From positions 1 through 54,169 of the forward strand of contig PMKN01000057.1 of NCBI GenBank assembly GCA_003158675.1: 54,169 nucleotides of DNA, given 5' to 3'. The stretch comes from Chloroflexota bacterium (GTDB lineage: Bacteria; Chloroflexota; Limnocylindria; Limnocylindrales; CSP1-4). The notes beneath the pieces are model-generated. The model was not told the DNA's origin, did not search any database, and saw only the letters and a program-made list of their open reading frames with translations. Of this stretch, positions 8,044 to 17,081 are shown piece after piece (the stretch's first letter is position 1; each line of letters starts with the position of its first letter). Made by a program: the position numbers and the translations under genes.

Positions 8044-9765
8044 CTACGCCAGGAGCGTCGCGATGGCGGCCAGCGGAACTGGATTGGAGGCGACCACGAT
8101 CTCGGCCGAGGCGCGGATACGCGGCGCGACCGAGGCGATATACGCCCGGGCGATCGGCTTCTTGGCGTCCAGGACGGTCGTATCCCGGAGGACCAGCCAC
8201 GAATTCACCAGCCACACTGCCGAATCGACCAGGTCGCAGGCGTAGTAGTCGACGCGGTCACGTTCCGGCTGGGCCTTGAGCGCGTCGACAGCCCCCTGGT
8301 AGACGCCGGTCAACTCGACCAGCAGGGCCTTCTCGGCGGCCATGTCGGCCGGGTATTCCGTGGCGGCCCACTCGGCAAGGAGCGGATCGAGCGTGCGGTT
8401 GAGCAGCTTGCCGATGGCCGCGACCACCTGTAGCTGGCTTGTTCCTTCATAGATGTTCGTGATTCGAACATCGCGGAAGAGCCGCTCGATATTGAATTCC
8501 TTCATGTAGCCCACGCCGCCGTGGACCTGCATCGACTGATAGCAGACGCGGTTGCCCATCTCGGTGGAGCAATACTTCACCATGGGCGTGAGCGTCTCGG
8601 CCAGCGCCTGGCATTGCTTGAGGCGGGCTCGGGTCGCCGGATCGATGTCCGACTCGCCTTCGCCGACCGACTTCTCGTACACCTTCCACAGGTCCACCCA
8701 ACGGGCGGTTTCGGCCAGGAGCGCCCGCGTGGCCTCGATGTCGGCCCTCATCGAGAGCAGCAGCCGGCCGACCGCCGGCAAGACCCGGATCGGCTTGCCG
8801 AACTGGACGCGCTCCTTCGAGTAGTCGTCGGCCTCGCGGTAGGCGGCCTCGGCGATGCCCATGGCCTGGGCCGCGACCGCCAGACGGGCGCCGTTCATGA
8901 GGTTCATGGCGTATCGCATGAGCCCGAAGCGGCGCTTGCCGAGTAGGATCGCCGGCGTGTTGTTGTACTGGATCTCACAGGTCGGGGAGGAGTGGATCCC
9001 CATCTTGTTCTCGATGCGGCGGATCTTGACTGTCTCATCGCGCTCCACCACGAACATCGACAGGCCGCGGGCGTCCCTGGAGCCTTCTTCGCTGCGGGCC
9101 ATCACGACCGAGACGTCGGCCAGGCCGTTGGTTATGAAACGCTTCACGCCGTTGAGGTGCCACTGCCCCGTGGCCTCGTCCAGCGTGGCGCGCGTCGCCA
9201 CCGAGCCGAGGTCCGAGCCGGCATCCGCCTCGGTCAGGACCATCGCGCCCGAGATCTCGCCTCGCGCGAACCTTGGCAGGACGCGGGCTTTGGTCACGGG
9301 GTCGCCGTATTCGTCGATCAACGAGGCGATCTCCTGGAGTCCGAAGACGGTCATGAGGCCGCTCTCGGCCCGGGCGACAACCTCGACGAGCATCTGGTAG
9401 ATCGACTCGGGCAGGTTCAGGCCGCCGAATTCGCGCGGCAGCATCGCCCCGAAGAGCTCGGCCTGGCGCAGTGCCTCGATAGCGTCCTGCGTGGGAGCGG
9501 CGTACGTGACCTCGCCGTCGGAATAATGCGCTCCCTCCTCGTCCGCCTCCGCTGCGCGAGGGGCGACCCGCTCGGCGCAGATCTCACCCAGGACCTCGAG
9601 AACGATCCTGTAGTTGTCCATGGCGTCGGCGTAGTTGCGCGGCGCCTCCCTGTACTTGTCGGTCTCCGAATAGCCCTTTTCCTTGAGCTCGAGGACTTCC
9701 CGCAGGTCGAGCTGCTGGAGCCGGAACTGCAGGTCCTCGTTGTCGAAGAAGAAGCTGTCGCTCAT
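8044..9765 (-). CDS. Acyl-CoA dehydrogenase
   Basis: A 573-residue FAD enzyme that oxidises acyl-CoA to enoyl-CoA and passes electrons to ETF. Seen in order: N-terminal helical domain with EFGGLNLPESIYQMLVE; middle domain with AMVLTEADAGSDLGSV (flavin/substrate region) and WHLNGVKRFITNG; C-terminal domain with ERVQFGKPI, QVHGGVGYMKEFNIERLFRD and YEGTSQ, whose Glu is at the position of the catalytic base of MCAD/SCAD. It is longer than the usual 380 residues: an N-terminal extension of about 60 and a C-terminal domain of about 110 residues, as in FadE/AcdA-like long forms. Start overlaps the etfA stop by four bases, so enzyme and electron acceptor are co-made. Substrate chain length not evident. 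Confidence 0.92.
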   Translation of the reverse strand: MSDSFFFDNEDLQFRLQQLDLREVLELKEKGYSETDKYREAPRNYADAMDNYRIVLEVLGEICAERVAPRAAEADEEGAHYSDGEVTYAAPTQDAIEALRQAELFGAMLPREFGGLNLPESIYQMLVEVVARAESGLMTVFGLQEIASLIDEYGDPVTKARVLPRFARGEISGAMVLTEADAGSDLGSVATRATLDEATGQWHLNGVKRFITNGLADVSVVMARSEEGSRDARGLSMFVVERDETVKIRRIENKMGIHSSPTCEIQYNNTPAILLGKRRFGLMRYAMNLMNGARLAVAAQAMGIAEAAYREADDYSKERVQFGKPIRVLPAVGRLLLSMRADIEATRALLAETARWVDLWKVYEKSVGEGESDIDPATRARLKQCQALAETLTPMVKYCSTEMGNRVCYQSMQVHGGVGYMKEFNIERLFRDVRITNIYEGTSQLQVVAAIGKLLNRTLDPLLAEWAATEYPADMAAEKALLVELTGVYQGAVDALKAQPERDRVDYYACDLVDSAVWLVNSWLVLRDTTVLDAKKPIARAYIASVAPRIRASAEIVVASNPVPLAAIATLLA

Positions 9766-10820
9766 TCCGTCTCTCGCTGGTCCATGGAACGCTCCCGGAG
9801 GGTCTTGATGATCAGCGGCAGCACTTCCGCCACGTCGCCCACGATTTTGTAGTGGGCGATCTGGAACATCGGGGCGTCGGGGTCGGTGTTGATGGCGATG
9901 ATCTTGCTCGACTGGTCCATCCCGGCGCGGTGCTGGATTGCGCCGGAGATGCCCGCTGCAACGTACAGGCGCGGCCGGACCGTGGTTCCGGTTTGGCCGA
10001 CCTGGTGTTCGCGGCCGATCATGCCCGCGTCCACGGCCGCTCGGGAGGCGCCCACCTCTCCGCCCAGCAGGTTGGCCAGGTCGCGTAGCAGGGCGAAGTC
10101 CTCGGCGCTGGCGACACCCGCGCCGCCGGACACGACAACCCTCGATTCCTTGAGGTTGACCGTGGAGTGGCGCATCTGGCGGCTCAGGACCTCCAGAGCG
10201 AAGTCGTCCGGCTCGAACCGGGGTACGAGCTTCTCCACCGCACCGTGCCGGCTCGGCTGAGCAGCAGGCATCCGCATCACGCCCTCGCGCACGGTTGCCA
10301 TCTGCGGCCGCGTCTTGGGGTTCACGATCGTGGCGATCAGGTTTCCGCCGAAAGCGGGCCGGATCTGGAAGAGCAGGTCGTGGTAGGTCTTGTCTTCCTT
10401 CTTGACCGTGTAATCGCCGATCTCCAGGTCAGTGCAGTCCGCGGTGAGGCCGCAGCGCAAGGCGCTGGCGACGCGAGGGGCGAAATCGCGACCGTTGGGG
10501 GTGCCGCCGACGAGGAAGATCTCCGGTTTGCGGGCCCGAGCCTCGGCGATTGCCACTCGGGCGTAGGGAAGGGTGCGGTAGATCGCGAGCTCGGGATGAT
10601 CGGCCAGGAGCACGCGATCCGCGCCGTGGGCGATGACCTCGTCCGCCAGAGCCTCGACATGGTGGCCCATGACCAGGCCGACGACCTCGTGCGCTCCGCC
10701 GGACGCCCCGCCCAGTCGATCGGCCAGCTCGCGCGCCTTGCCCGTGAGCTCGAGGCTGACGTCCGCGATCTTGCCGTCGGTCTGCTCGATGAAGACCCAG
10801 ATGCTGTTCGGTGTTGTCAT
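9762..10820 (-). CDS. etfA: Electron transfer flavoprotein subunit alpha
   Basis: A 352-residue ETF alpha. The C-terminal FAD domain carries the family signature RVVVSGGAGVAS..., then GASRAAVDAGMI, GQTGTTVRPRLYVAAGISGAIQH and INTDPDAPMFQIAHYKIVGD. The N-terminal half is the Rossmann-like ETF domain. With EtfB it forms the soluble carrier between acyl-CoA dehydrogenase and the quinone pool. The gene lies between etfB (6-base gap) and the dehydrogenase (4-base overlap). Nothing indicates an electron-bifurcating Fix/CarE type; no ferredoxin domain is fused. Confidence 0.95.
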   Translation of the reverse strand: MTTPNSIWVFIEQTDGKIADVSLELTGKARELADRLGGASGGAHEVVGLVMGHHVEALADEVIAHGADRVLLADHPELAIYRTLPYARVAIAEARARKPEIFLVGGTPNGRDFAPRVASALRCGLTADCTDLEIGDYTVKKEDKTYHDLLFQIRPAFGGNLIATIVNPKTRPQMATVREGVMRMPAAQPSRHGAVEKLVPRFEPDDFALEVLSRQMRHSTVNLKESRVVVSGGAGVASAEDFALLRDLANLLGGEVGASRAAVDAGMIGREHQVGQTGTTVRPRLYVAAGISGAIQHRAGMDQSSKIIAINTDPDAPMFQIAHYKIVGDVAEVLPLIIKTLRERSMDQRETE

Positions 10821-10826
10821 CTCGCC

Positions 10827-11732
10827 CTACCCGACGATGTATTCGTGGACCAGTTCCTGGATCATCGCCGCGATTCCTTCGGGCGTTGCAGGAACGGTCT
10901 TGCTCTCGGTGCTCTCCAGGACCACGAAGTTGATCTTGTGGACCTGTGTTGGAGAGCCGGCCAATCCGACCTGGTCCTCTGAGGCGCCGATATCGTCGGC
11001 GGTCCAGACCGCGATGTTCAGGTCATGGGCGTTCAGATAGTCCTGTAGCTGCTCGTCAGACGCGAATTCCGGCCAGCGGGCGCGAACGGCGGCGAACTCG
11101 GCCGGCGCGGCGGCGAGCTTGCGCTCGATACGGCGGCGGACAGAAGCCGGACGGGGCGTGTTGGCCGAGCCGACTACGGTAAGCAGGCACGGCAGCTTGC
11201 AGCGGACGATCTCCGAGCCGGAGTCGAGCGCGCGCTCGGCCACGATCTGGTCAGCGCTCACCTCGACGAACGTTTCGGCGTAGGTGATCTGCGGGATGCC
11301 GAGCTTCTCGGCGAGCTGCGGACCGACCTGGGCGGTGTCGCCGTCGATGGCCTGGCGACCGCAGAAGACGAGGTCGAATGGTCCGGCCTTCTCGACGGCG
11401 CATTTGAGGACGTACGAAGTGGCGAGGGTGTCCGCGCCAGCGAATTTGCGGTCGGTCAGCAGGATCACCCGGTCCGCGCCTCGAAAGAGGGCCTCGCGCA
11501 GAACGCCGGCCGCCTTGGGCGGGCCCATCGTGATGACGGTCACGGTGCCGCCGAGGCGCCCCTTGATCTGGAGCGCCATCTCCAGGGCGTTGAGATCCTC
11601 GGGGTTGAAGATCGCCGGCAACGCATTGCGATTCATGGTGCCGTCTTTGGTCATCACCTCGCCGGTGATGTTGTGCGTGTCCGGCACCTGTTTCACAAGC
11701 ACTACCGAGTGAATTGGTCTCTGGTCGGTCAT
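10827..11732 (-). CDS. etfB: Electron transfer flavoprotein subunit beta
   Basis: A 301-residue ETF beta: SVVLVKQVPDT at the N-terminus, FNPEDLNALEMALQIK, VITMGPPKA, LREALFRGADRVILLTD, and the signature GRQAIDGDTAQVGPQLAEKLGIPQ, followed by the CLLTVVGSANTPRPASVRRR loop near AMP. The start is the ATG at 11732 with a GGAG site 8 bases ahead; an ATG nine codons upstream is less likely. The protein is about 40 residues longer than typical (about 260), with the extra length after residue 210. First gene of the operon etfB-etfA-acyl-CoA dehydrogenase. Confidence 0.94.
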   Translation of the reverse strand: MTDQRPIHSVVLVKQVPDTHNITGEVMTKDGTMNRNALPAIFNPEDLNALEMALQIKGRLGGTVTVITMGPPKAAGVLREALFRGADRVILLTDRKFAGADTLATSYVLKCAVEKAGPFDLVFCGRQAIDGDTAQVGPQLAEKLGIPQITYAETFVEVSADQIVAERALDSGSEIVRCKLPCLLTVVGSANTPRPASVRRRIERKLAAAPAEFAAVRARWPEFASDEQLQDYLNAHDLNIAVWTADDIGASEDQVGLAGSPTQVHKINFVVLESTESKTVPATPEGIAAMIQELVHEYIVG

Positions 11733-12037
11733 CCTGTTCTCCGGGAGCCGCCCGGTCACGCCCGGGCGGGAGGATCGCGATGTGGGGCTCTCCCGGGGCT
11801 GACGCGCCTCCCGGGCGGCGCGGGCCGGCGGGCAGTCTCCCCCCGCCCGCTGGTCCGGCGCGAACTATAACCCGCCGCGGGGCCCGGTCGTCGGCCGCCG
11901 CGGACTCCGCGGACTCCGCGGGAGAGCCTCCGGGCCACCGCGCGCTAGACTGGCACCCGATGGCTGTGCCCTGCTGCGGGCGCGCGGCTCGAGGCGGCTC
12001 AGCCGGTCCAGGTGCTCGGCACCAGGAGGGCGTTCGG
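11733..12037. other. Divergent intergenic region, etfB / aldehyde dehydrogenase
   Basis: A 305-base very GC-rich spacer holding promoters for both directions. On the etfB strand TATAGT (plus bases 11864-11869) is a good -10 but has no good -35 partner. On the plus strand TAGACT at 11946-11951 is a weaker -10. A 9-base tandem, CCGCGGACT repeated about 2.6 times, lies at 11898-11921. No gene seen. Confidence 0.45.
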
Positions 12038-13618
12038 ATGGCAGCGACGTCTGAGCCCCGGCTCAAGATCACCTACGCCACGCTGCGAAACGACAACGAG
12101 CAGCTGCATGCCTCCTACGATGCGGGCCTGGCGACCGCGCGCGGAGAGCTCGGCGGAACGCACGGCGTCTACATCAGCGGTGAGTGGCGCCCGGCGCGAG
12201 AGACCTTCGAGAAGCGTTCTCCGATCGACGGCGCGCTTGTCGGCCACTTCGCCAGTGGCACGCGCGCGGACGTGCGCGAGGCCATCGCCGCCGCCCATGC
12301 CGCCGCGCCGGGCTGGGCCCGCACGCCGTGGCTGGAGCGGATCGCGATCATGCGCCGCATGGCTGATCTGATCAGCGAGCGCCAGATGGAACTGGCTGCC
12401 CTGATGGCGATCGAGGTCGGCAAGAACCGCCTGGAGGCGCTCGGCGACGTAGAGGAGACGGCCGACCTGATCCGCTACTACTGCGACCAGATCGAGGTCA
12501 ACGACGGTTTCGACCGCCCCATGGGAAACCTCGGCGACTCGACCGTCCACACCCGATCGGTGCTGAAGCCCCACGGCGTCTGGGCGGTCATCAGCCCCTT
12601 CAACTTCCCGATGGCCCTTTCCGGCGGGCCGGCCGGCGGGGCGCTTGCCGCCGGCAACGCGGTCGTATACAAGCCCTCCAGCGACGCCCCGATGTGCGGT
12701 GTGAAGCTGGCCGAGATCGCAGACCTGGCCGGCCTCCCGCGAGGCGTATTCAACATGGTCAGCGGCCCGGGCGGAGTGGTTGGCGCAGAGTTGCAGGAGA
12801 ACGACGCGGTCGACGGCCTGCTCTTCACCGGTTCGTTCGAGATCGGCTTCGACTCGATCTTCAAGACCTTCAGCAAGCGGTTCCCAAAGCCTGTCATCGT
12901 CGAGATGGGCGGCAAGAATCCGGCCATCGTGAGCGCCCATGCCGACCTCGAAGAGGCGGCTGAGGGTGTCGTTCGTTCGGCCTTCGGCTACGGTGGCCAG
13001 AAGTGCTCGGCCTGCAGCCGGGTCTACGTCCAGGCTGAGGTCTACGAAGAGTTCCTCGACCAGCTCGTGGCCAAGACGAAGGCGATCACGATTGGCGACC
13101 CAACCGACCGCCGCAACTGGCTCGGGCCGCTTGTGAATGCCGAGGCGCTGGCCAAGTACGAGGTCGCGGTGGCCGACGCCCGCCGCGACGGACGGATCCT
13201 CTACGGCGGCAAGTGGCTGAGCGGCGCCGCTTACCCCAGCACGCTGTACGTGGCCCCGACGATCGTCGTCGACCTCCCGCCCGAGCACCGCATCTGGCAC
13301 GACGAGTTGTTCGTGCCGCTGGTCGCGGTCGGCAAAGTCCAGTCGCTGGACGAAGCATTCGAGCGTGCCAATGAGACGATCTATGGCCTGACGGCCGGCT
13401 TCTTCAGCGAGGATCGCGAGGAGGTCGCCCGCTTCGAGGAGGCGATCGAAGCCGGCGTTATCTACATCAACCGCCGCGCCGGGGCCACGACCGGGGCCTG
13501 GCCCGGCATCCAGCCGTTCGGCGGCTGGAAGGGTTCGGGTACGACGGGCAAGGCCTCCGGCGGCCTCTACTACGTCCAGCAGTTCATGCGCGAGCAATCC
13601 CAGACCCTGGTCGACTGA
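12038..13618 (+). CDS. Aldehyde dehydrogenase, L-glutamate gamma-semialdehyde (P5C) dehydrogenase type
   Basis: A 526-residue NAD(P)-dependent ALDH. The start is the ATG at 12038 behind AGGAGGG at 8-base spacing; the open frame upstream is non-coding. Motifs: ISPFNFPMALSGGPAGGAL (cofactor fold), general base E289 in EMGGKNPAIV, nucleophile C323 in GGQKCSAC. EVGKNRLEALGDVEETADLIRYY and the C-terminal PFGGWKGSGTTGKASGG with YYVQQFMREQS resemble P5C dehydrogenases, which oxidise glutamate semialdehyde to glutamate. The adjacent aminotransferase could supply that semialdehyde (from ornithine) or succinate semialdehyde (from GABA). General ALDH call is firm; the substrate is inferred. Confidence 0.85.
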   Translation: MAATSEPRLKITYATLRNDNEQLHASYDAGLATARGELGGTHGVYISGEWRPARETFEKRSPIDGALVGHFASGTRADVREAIAAAHAAAPGWARTPWLERIAIMRRMADLISERQMELAALMAIEVGKNRLEALGDVEETADLIRYYCDQIEVNDGFDRPMGNLGDSTVHTRSVLKPHGVWAVISPFNFPMALSGGPAGGALAAGNAVVYKPSSDAPMCGVKLAEIADLAGLPRGVFNMVSGPGGVVGAELQENDAVDGLLFTGSFEIGFDSIFKTFSKRFPKPVIVEMGGKNPAIVSAHADLEEAAEGVVRSAFGYGGQKCSACSRVYVQAEVYEEFLDQLVAKTKAITIGDPTDRRNWLGPLVNAEALAKYEVAVADARRDGRILYGGKWLSGAAYPSTLYVAPTIVVDLPPEHRIWHDELFVPLVAVGKVQSLDEAFERANETIYGLTAGFFSEDREEVARFEEAIEAGVIYINRRAGATTGAWPGIQPFGGWKGSGTTGKASGGLYYVQQFMREQSQTLVD

Positions 13619-13629
13619 GGGTCCTTGGA

Positions 13630-13658
13630 TTGGGAGAAACGCCCGGCTCGGCTATACT
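13630..13658 (+). promoter_or_regulatory. Sigma-70-like promoter for the class III aminotransferase
   Basis: TTGGGA at 13630-13635 (4 of 6 to TTGACA), a 17-base spacer, and TATACT at 13653-13658 (5 of 6 to TATAAT). It lies just after the aldehyde dehydrogenase stop and gives a leader of about 80 bases, so the aminotransferase has its own promoter. Confidence 0.6.
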
Positions 13659-13745
13659 TTGACCACTATCCAGCCTGCATAAACGCTATCCGCTCTGCGG
13701 CAGCTGCGCCCACTCAACTGCCCGTGAAATCCGTCGAGGTGCATC

Positions 13746-15047
13746 GTGACCCAGGCTCCCGGCAAGCTCGCCCCGGCTCCCGTCGTTCCGCACGTCGTCA
13801 CCGAGCTGCCGGGCCCAAGGGCGCGCGCCCATCTCGATTTCGATCGCCGGTGGACTTCGCCAAGCGTGCCACGGGCCTATCCGGTGGTGCCTGTGCGTGG
13901 CGAGGGGTGCACGATCGAGGACATCGACGGCAACCTGTTCCTCGACCTCAACGCGGGCATAGCCGTCGCATCCACGGGCCACTGCCATCCGAATGTGGTC
14001 TCTGCCATCCAGGATCAGGCCGGCAAGCTGATCCACTACAGCGCCGACTTCTACCTGCCTATTTACGCCGAGACATGCGCCGAGCTGGCTCGCCTGGCGC
14101 CGATGAAGGAGAAGTGCCGAGTCTTCCTGACCAACTCCGGCACTGAGGCCGTCGAGGGTGCCATCAAGCTGGCCCGTTTCGCGACCAGGCGGCAGTATCT
14201 GGTCTCGTTCCTGGGCGCCTTCCACGGCCGGTCGTACGGCTCCGTGTCGCTGACCGCGTCCAAGGCCAAGTACCACGCCGGTTTCGGGCCGATGCTGCCG
14301 GGCGTCTTCCATGCGCCGTTCGGTCACGTCGCCGACCTGCGCTGGTTCGACGAAGTGCTCTTCGACCGACTCGTGCCGCCGAGCGAAGTGGCGGCGATCG
14401 TCGTGGAGCCGATTCAGGGCGAGGGCGGCTATGTCGTCCCCGAGGACGGCTTCTTGCAGGGGCTGCGGGCGATTTGCGACAAGCACGGCATTCTTCTCGT
14501 GGCCGACGAGGTGCAGTCGGGCGGAGGCCGGACCGGCAAGATGTGGGCCATCCAGAACTGGGACGTGGAGCCGGATATCGTCGCCACGGCCAAGGGGATC
14601 GCCAGCGGCATGCCCCTGGGAGCGTTCATCGCCCGCGACTCGCTAATGACGCTGTGGGGCCCCGGTGCCCACGGAACCACATACGGTGGCAACCCAATAG
14701 CCTGCGCGGCGGCGCTCGAGACGATCAAGCTGCTCGAAGGCGGGCTGATGGCCAACGCAGCGGCGCGGGGCGACGAGCTGCTGGCCGGGCTTCGAGCCCT
14801 GCAGGCGCGTTTCCCTGGTCTCATTCGCGACGTCCGCGGCATCGGGCTCATGATCGGCGTCGAGTTCGACTCGCATGAGCACGCGGCGGCCGTCGAGTGG
14901 GCCAGCTTCCAGCGCGGCGTCCTGGTCCTCGAGGCCGGGCACACGGTGGTGCGCATATCGCCGCCGCTCGTGATCACCGCCGCTGAGGTGGCGACGGGCC
15001 TGCGGATCTTCGGCGAGGCCGTCGCCGAGGTCGCGGCCAAGGCCTGA
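13746..15047 (+). CDS. Class III aminotransferase (4-aminobutyrate/ornithine-type)
   Basis: A 433-residue PLP enzyme starting with GTG. Motifs: DLNAGIAVASTGHCHPNVV, NSGTEAVEGAIKLAR (phosphate loop), GAFHGRSYGSVSLT, VEPIQGEGGYVVP, ADEVQSGGGRTGKMWA, and the Schiff-base Lys283 in ATAKGIASGMPLGA, then THGTTYGGNPIACAAAL-like GTTYGGNP. This is the GabT/acetylornithine aminotransferase group. With the preceding semialdehyde dehydrogenase it would convert an omega-amino acid (GABA or ornithine) plus 2-oxoglutarate into the semialdehyde and then the acid. Substrate is not settled by sequence. Confidence 0.88.
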   Translation: MTQAPGKLAPAPVVPHVVTELPGPRARAHLDFDRRWTSPSVPRAYPVVPVRGEGCTIEDIDGNLFLDLNAGIAVASTGHCHPNVVSAIQDQAGKLIHYSADFYLPIYAETCAELARLAPMKEKCRVFLTNSGTEAVEGAIKLARFATRRQYLVSFLGAFHGRSYGSVSLTASKAKYHAGFGPMLPGVFHAPFGHVADLRWFDEVLFDRLVPPSEVAAIVVEPIQGEGGYVVPEDGFLQGLRAICDKHGILLVADEVQSGGGRTGKMWAIQNWDVEPDIVATAKGIASGMPLGAFIARDSLMTLWGPGAHGTTYGGNPIACAAALETIKLLEGGLMANAAARGDELLAGLRALQARFPGLIRDVRGIGLMIGVEFDSHEHAAAVEWASFQRGVLVLEAGHTVVRISPPLVITAAEVATGLRIFGEAVAEVAAKA

Positions 15048-15288
15048 GGCCGGGACCCGGACGACTGCTGGAGCCGCGGCCCGACTTCCGGCCGACGTAG
15101 ATGGGGATTGCGGGTGGCCACGTTACGGGCACTTCAAGGTCCGATCAGCGTGCGCAAGCGGCCCGTGAAACCCCGGGCTCAACTCGGCGCGTGCCACCAC
15201 GGTTTGCAGATGGCAAGATGTCTCCGCAGCAGCTTGGCCCAAACCAGCGCAGCGTTTTCGACACTCCCCGCGATAAGCGGCAGGCAAC

Positions 15289-15321
15289 CCGCAGATAAGC
15301 CGCAGATAAGCCGCAGGTAAG
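15289..15321 (+). repeat. Three tandem 11-base repeats before the CoA-transferase start
   Basis: CCGCAGATAAG at 15289-15299 and 15300-15310, then CCGCAGGTAAG at 15311-15321. A degenerate CGCGATAAGCGG precedes them at about 15270. The array ends 5 bases before the start codon, so the third copy, with its AGGTAAG, probably acts as the ribosome site. Confidence 0.7.
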
Positions 15322-15326
15322 CGCCG

Positions 15327-16271
15327 ATGAGTAAGGTCATATCGATGCGCGACGCCGTCGCCGCGAATGTCCATGACGGCGACGTCGTCGCCATCGAAGG
15401 CTTCACGCACCTGATCTGCTTTGCCGCCGGACACGAGATCATCCGGCAGCGCAAGCACGACCTTACCCTGGCCCGCCTGACGCCAGACCTGATATACGAC
15501 CAGATGGTTGCGGCCGGCACGGCGCGCAAGCTCGTGTTCAGCTGGCTTGGGAACCCGGGCGTGGGCGGACTGCACGCCATCCGCAGGCGGGTCGAGGAGC
15601 CGGAAGGCGGGGCGCCAGCGGGCGCCTCGGATCCAAGGCCGCTCGAACTGGAGGAGTACAGCCACTTCGGCATGGTCGGCCGTTACACAGCCGGCGCCTC
15701 TAACCTGCCGTTCTTCCCGCTGCGCTCTTACTTCGAGACGGATCTGCCGAAGGCGAACCCTTTGATCCGGCCCATCCGCTCGCCGTACGGCGAGGAGACG
15801 GTGTATGCGGTGCCGCCGCTGAAGCCGGATGTGACAATCGTCCACGCCCAGCGCGCCGACGCCGCCGGCAACACTCAGATGTGGGGCCTGCTCGGCTGTC
15901 AGAAAGAAGCCGCATTCGCCGCGGAGCGGGTCATCGTCGTTGTGGAAGAGCTGGTCGAGGAGTCGGTTATTCGTGCCGATCCCAACCGCACCGTGATCCC
16001 GGGCCTGATCGTGGATGCGGTCGTGTTGGAGCCGTGGGGTGCCCACCCCTCATACGTTCAAGGCGCCTACGACCGCGACAACCGCTTCTACCGCGACTGG
16101 GACGCCATCAGCCGGGATGAATCGAGCACCGCGGCCTGGCTCGACGAGTGGGTCTACGGGGTGAATGGTCGAGCCGAGTACGTCGAGAAGCTCGGCCGCG
16201 AGAGGCTGGCCGACCTCCGGCCTTCGGGCCGGGCGCCTTCGGGCTCGGTCGACTACGGAGTCTACGAATGA
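15327..16271 (+). CDS. CoA-transferase subunit A (glutaconate/IpdA-like)
   Basis: A 314-residue class I CoA-transferase alpha subunit. It begins KVISMRDAVAANVHDGDVVAIEGF, continues with the conserved LVFSWLGNPGVGGLHAIRR and ends with the WLDEWVYG region used in subunit contact. VTIVHAQRADAAGNTQMWG is typical of the GctA/IpdA branch. Together with the next gene (four-base overlap) it should move CoA between dicarboxylic or ring-cleavage acids and an acyl-CoA donor. Exact substrate unknown; glutaconate, 3-oxoadipate-like or steroid-ring acids are all possible. Confidence 0.85.
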   Translation: MSKVISMRDAVAANVHDGDVVAIEGFTHLICFAAGHEIIRQRKHDLTLARLTPDLIYDQMVAAGTARKLVFSWLGNPGVGGLHAIRRRVEEPEGGAPAGASDPRPLELEEYSHFGMVGRYTAGASNLPFFPLRSYFETDLPKANPLIRPIRSPYGEETVYAVPPLKPDVTIVHAQRADAAGNTQMWGLLGCQKEAAFAAERVIVVVEELVEESVIRADPNRTVIPGLIVDAVVLEPWGAHPSYVQGAYDRDNRFYRDWDAISRDESSTAAWLDEWVYGVNGRAEYVEKLGRERLADLRPSGRAPSGSVDYGVYE

Positions 16272-17059
16272 GCGCGCCATCGGACGCGGCCGCCTTCTCG
16301 AAGTCGGAGATGATGATCGTGGCTGCCGCCCGCGAGCTGGCGGGGCAGCGCGTCTGCTTCGTCGGCGTCGGGCTGCCCAACATCGCGGTCAACCTGGCTC
16401 GCCTTACTGTCGCCCCCGAGCTGGAGCTGGTCTACGAGTCGGGCGCGTTCGGCGCGAAGCCTGCCCGGCTGCCCCTCTCGATCGGCGACCCTACGATCGT
16501 GACCGGCGCGACCGCAGCCGTTTCGATGTTCGAGCTGTTCAGCTTCTACCTGCAGGGCGGGCTCGTGGACGTCGGCTTCCTCGGCGCCGCCCAGATCGAC
16601 CGCTTCGGCAACATCAACAGCACAGTCATCGGCGACTACGAACATCCTAAGACGCGGCTGCCGGGCTCGGGCGGGGCGTGTGAGATCGCCATCAACGCCC
16701 GCCGGGTCTTCGTGATCATGCGCCAGTCGAAGCGCTCGTTCGTGGATCGGATCGACTTCCGAACTTCGCCCGGCAACCTTGGCGGGGCGGAGGCCGCGGC
16801 CCGCATCCGGCGCGAAGAGGGCTGGCTCGGGCGTGGGCCCTCGGTCGTGGTGACGGACCTGGGCATATATCACTTCGACGAGTCGGGCGAGATGCGCCTG
16901 GACTCGATCCACCCGGGTGTCACGCTCGAGCAGGTCCGGGAGACGATCGGCTGGGAGCCACGGGTAGCCGACCCACTCGCCACGACACCGGCTCCCACCG
17001 CCAAGGAACTGCGCCTTATCCGCGAGGAGTTGGATCCGGAAGCCGCATACACGAAGTAG
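16268..17059 (+). CDS. CoA-transferase subunit B (glutaconate/IpdB-like)
   Basis: A 263-residue beta subunit, start at the ATG overlapping the subunit A stop. The covalent-intermediate glutamate should be E57 in LVYESGAFG, matching Glu54 of GctB. Other family features are GQRVCFVGVGLPNIAVNLARL, FLGAAQIDRFGNINSTVIGDY, LPGSGGACEIA and the TDLGIYHFDESGEMRL region. Forms the heteromer with subunit A. The gene ends convergently with uspA, 22 bases apart. Confidence 0.87.
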   Translation: MSAPSDAAAFSKSEMMIVAAARELAGQRVCFVGVGLPNIAVNLARLTVAPELELVYESGAFGAKPARLPLSIGDPTIVTGATAAVSMFELFSFYLQGGLVDVGFLGAAQIDRFGNINSTVIGDYEHPKTRLPGSGGACEIAINARRVFVIMRQSKRSFVDRIDFRTSPGNLGGAEAAARIRREEGWLGRGPSVVVTDLGIYHFDESGEMRLDSIHPGVTLEQVRETIGWEPRVADPLATTPAPTAKELRLIREELDPEAAYTK

Positions 17060-17081
17060 GTGACAGGCGCCCCGCGTCGCC

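Noticed and set aside
11999-13597. 532-codon minus-strand frame opposite the aldehyde dehydrogenase
   Set aside because: Antisense to a complete ALDH with catalytic Cys and Glu; no recognisable protein features.
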